Shown here: in pieces, positions 62,277 through 64,000 of the stretch | Layout: the number at the start of each line of letters is the position of its first letter | Numbering within the stretch: position 1 is the first letter of the stretch | Program-made: the position numbers and the translations under genes | Notes under the pieces: model-generated | What the model was told of the DNA's origin: nothing | The model's database searches: none | What the model saw: the letters and a program-made list of their open reading frames with translations, nothing else | DNA from: Streptomyces sp. ISL-10 | GTDB lineage: Bacteria > Actinomycetota > Actinomycetes > Streptomycetales > Streptomycetaceae | Direction of reading: 5' to 3' | Assembly (NCBI RefSeq): GCF_018614575.1 | Contig: NZ_JAGGOJ010000040.1 | Coordinates: 36,876 to 100,875, forward strand | DNA: 64,000 nucleotides

Positions 62277-62804
62277 ATGGGCGTGACCCGCTCCGCCCCG
62301 GCCGGCCCCGGCCCCGAACTGCTCGGCACCCGGCTGCGTCTGCTGCTCGGCCGCCTGGAGGCCGATGTCGCGGCGGTCCACGCCGACCTGGGCCTCGCGG
62401 GCATACGCCCGCGCTACGTACCGTTTCTGCGCACCCTCGCAGCCGGCGGCCCCTCCTCTATCCAGGACCTGGCCACTATCCAGGACCTGGCCACCGTGGT
62501 CGGCGTGACGCACTCGGCCGCGAGCCAGACGGTCGCGCAGCCGGCCCGCGAGGGACTCGTGCGAGTGGGTACCGGTCGGGACGCACGCCGCCGCCTCGCG
62601 TCGCTCACCCCCACGGCCCGGGACCTGCTGCCCACCCTGGAGACCGAGTGGGAGGCGACCTCTGCCGCCGCAGCCGCGTTCGACACCGAGCTGTCCCACC
62701 CGCTGAGCGAGCTGATCACCGAGGCGCTCGAAGCGCTCGACCGGCGACCGATGCGCGAACGGATCACGGCCGCGCTCCCCCATCCCATCCACGGCCGGCA
62801 CTGA
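62277..62804 (+). CDS. MarR-family regulator with a duplicated helix segment
   Basis: A 175-residue winged-helix regulator: N-terminal helices, HTH around 60-85 (IQDLATVVGVTHSAASQTV), wing DARRRLASLTPTARDLL, C-terminal dimerisation helices. Residues 62-67 and 68-73 are identical (IQDLAT) owing to an exact in-frame 18-base duplication, which lengthens the HTH lead-in by six residues. ATG 62277 has the palindrome just before it and may be leaderless. The effector is unknown. Confidence 0.86.
   Translation: MGVTRSAPAGPGPELLGTRLRLLLGRLEADVAAVHADLGLAGIRPRYVPFLRTLAAGGPSSIQDLATIQDLATVVGVTHSAASQTVAQPAREGLVRVGTGRDARRRLASLTPTARDLLPTLETEWEATSAAAAAFDTELSHPLSELITEALEALDRRPMRERITAALPHPIHGRH
62460..62495. 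repeat. 18-bp tandem duplication inside the MarR gene
   Basis: 62460-62477 and 62478-62495 are identical except for the last base. The duplication adds six residues within the DNA-binding domain. Confidence 0.95.
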
Positions 62805-62973
62805 CACCCCGACACGCTGCGCTTCGCCCGTCTGGTGCAGCGTCATGCCCCATTTGCCCTACACCGATCGCGTGCGTCCCCCGCCGCTCTTAGCGTTTCG
62901 GTGATCGAGGAGCACTCCCCGACCTCTGCGGAACGGTTCCGCTACTGCTCCTCGGGGACCCGGAGGTCCGACC

Positions 62974-63498
62974 ATGCGCGCGATACGTGCCGCGTCCGCC
63001 GCTCTGCTCGGAGCGGCCGCACTCGCCCTGACCGCTCCCACCTCAGCTTTCGCCGTCAACAACACCCCGTACGACTTCGCCGTGACGCCCTCGACCGTCG
63101 CCGCGGGCGGCCGTGTGACCCTCACCGCGGGCGGCTGCCCCAGCACGACCACCGTGACGTCAGGTGTCTTCGACACCGTCACAATTCCCCAGAACGGCGC
63201 GGCCACGGCGGTGGTCGACTGGGACGCCAGGCCGGGTGCCGTGTACTCGGTCCAGTTCAACTGCATCGGGCGGATCGGCACGCTCGATCTCACCATCTCC
63301 GGCGGCACCGCCACGCCGACCGCGGGCTCCACCCGGTCTGTCACGACCGTCGCCCCCTCCGGCGTCCGCGGTGGCACCGGCGGCAGCTTCAAGGGCATGA
63401 ACACCGCCGAGATCGCGGCGGGCGGCGCTCTGGTCGCCGCCGCGGCCACGGCGACCGTCTTCGTCGTCCGCAGGCGCTCGGCGGATCGCCGTCACTGA
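62974..63498 (+). CDS. Exported surface protein with beta domain and C-terminal TM anchor
   Basis: A 174-residue protein: Sec signal (cleavage near AFA-VNN, about residue 27), a beta-sandwich-like domain (TPSTVAAGGRVTLTAGGCPSTTTVTSG...VQFNCIG) with two Cys that could form a disulfide, a Thr/Ser/Gly linker and a C-terminal hydrophobic helix (AAGGALVAAAATATVFVV) followed by RRRS. This is a type I membrane-anchored surface protein seen in many Streptomyces; function unknown. CCCGGAGG precedes the ATG. It converges on a paralog across the 66-bp palindrome. Confidence 0.8.
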   Translation: MRAIRAASAALLGAAALALTAPTSAFAVNNTPYDFAVTPSTVAAGGRVTLTAGGCPSTTTVTSGVFDTVTIPQNGAATAVVDWDARPGAVYSVQFNCIGRIGTLDLTISGGTATPTAGSTRSVTTVAPSGVRGGTGGSFKGMNTAEIAAGGALVAAAATATVFVVRRRSADRRH

Positions 63499-63556
63499 TG
63501 AGCGGCCACCGCCGTCTGTGTTGCTGCAGTACCCGCCGTACCAACTCCACAACTGG

Positions 63557-63622
63557 TCGGAGCCAACCGCCCGTCGCCCCGAGTCCTGCGCAGGACTCGG
63601 GGCGACGGGCGGTTGGCTCCGA
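63557..63622. terminator. 66-bp perfect palindrome between convergent paralogs
   Basis: Two 33-base arms are exactly complementary with no spacer (centre between 63589 and 63590, core TCCTGCGCAGGA). RNA from either direction would form a stem of about 30 pairs, an unusually strong bidirectional terminator. Confidence 0.88.
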
Positions 63623-63639
63623 TCGGGAGGTTCGGCCGA

Positions 63640-64000
63640 TCAAGCCTGACCGCTGACCGTACGGCGGCGGCGGACGATGAAGACGCTGCCGCCGACGGCC
63701 GCCGTGGCGACCAGGCCGGCACCGACCGCCATTTCGGCGCTGGTGGGGCCGATCGACCCGCCGATACCGCCCGCCGCACCGCGTGGGGAGATCACGGTGA
63801 ACGAGGCGCTGGCGGTCCGCGGGCTGTCGTTGCACCGGACCGTCAGGTGGTAACTGCCCGGCGCGGCGTTGTTGCGGACGCGGGCCGTGGCCACGGCCTG
63901 GCCGCTGTCGGCGCGGCTGCCCCCATTGCCGCCTCGGTTGCCACCGTCGCCCCCTTCGCCCCGGTTGCCACCGTCGCCACCTTCACCCCGGTTGCCACCG
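63640..64000 (-). CDS. Exported surface protein with beta domain and TM anchor (5' truncated)
   Basis: The frame is open from the window's end to the stop at 63640, so the N-terminus is outside. Visible are Gly/Asn/Arg-rich repeats of GGNRGEGGD coded by 27-base units (at least two and part of a third), then a beta domain with one Cys (PGSYHLTVRCNDSPRTASASFTVISP), a Gly linker, a hydrophobic helix (EMAVGAGLVATAAVGGSVFIV) and RRRR. This matches the domain and anchor of the gene at 62974; the two are paralogs facing each other. The repeat linker probably extends the domain from the membrane. Confidence 0.75.
   Translation of the reverse strand, partial: GGNRGEGGDGGNRGEGGDGGNRGGNGGSRADSGQAVATARVRNNAAPGSYHLTVRCNDSPRTASASFTVISPRGAAGGIGGSIGPTSAEMAVGAGLVATAAVGGSVFIVRRRRTVSGQA

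Overview
The window is high-GC actinobacterial DNA and almost certainly Streptomyces. The evidence is the codon bias, frequent GTG starts, ATGA/GTGA gene overlaps, sigma-R-type promoters and a block of genes that, from memory, follows the left chromosomal arm of S. coelicolor (around SCO0884-SCO0931: disulfide oxidoreductase, thioredoxin, ergothioneine egt genes, ornithine-lipid ols genes, sdhCAB with a LysR gene, rmdA, lipoprotein, proline iminopeptidase). I could not run a search, so all names rest on motifs and recognition. No tRNA, rRNA, IS element, integrase or CRISPR array was seen.

Layout. (1) 1-10970 is the distal part of an extracellular contractile injection system (eCIS, a phage-tail-like machine). 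Six tightly packed baseplate and tail-end genes (spike, PAAR-like cap, gp25, two gp6/J-type proteins, tail protein) are followed by a DUF6519-like gene; sheath, tube and ATPase genes must lie to the left. (2) 10971-13515 is the eCIS flank. It holds a tail-anchored membrane protein with a zinc ribbon and 35 consecutive prolines, a 48-residue ORF, a signal-less peptidoglycan peptidase with an SH3 domain, and an RsbW-like kinase. (3) 13625-22554 has a large LuxR-type (LAL) ATPase regulator, a degenerate resolvase-like protein and a branched-chain amino-acid-type ABC transporter (livKHMGF). Two nearly identical palindromes precede the regulator and the transporter. (4) 22555-35395 is a mixed block: secreted metalloprotease, pirin, TPR protein, AEC transporter, GH64 glucanase, disulfide reductase, thioredoxin, thiolase, a LacI regulator and a PARG-like enzyme. 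(5) 35535-41409 carries egtABCD (ergothioneine) running into convergent olsA/olsB (ornithine lipid). (6) 41834-52291 has an orphan DasA-like sugar-binding lipoprotein, a TPR protein, dodecin, a HAD phosphatase, a flavin monooxygenase, a short UvrA-like ATPase, a LysR/beta-lactamase-like divergent pair and a Tat-exported metallo-hydrolase. (7) 52281-64000 has sdhCAB with its divergent LysR gene, the c-di-GMP enzyme rmdA, a methyltransferase, a repeat lipoprotein, proline iminopeptidase, a MarR regulator and two convergent cell-wall-type secreted proteins separated by a 66-bp perfect palindrome.

Themes. Redox and thiol defence recurs: sigma-R-like promoters before thioredoxin and a TPR gene, ergothioneine synthesis and a disulfide reductase. 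Glycan use also recurs: GH64 with a LacI-type operator, and a chitobiose-type binding protein with a DasR-like site. Intergenic gaps between about 32.9 and 49.3 kb repeatedly hold short direct repeats. The most novel part is the eCIS flank, where a membrane protein built like a spacer arm and a cytosolic-looking lysin sit directly beside the injection machine.
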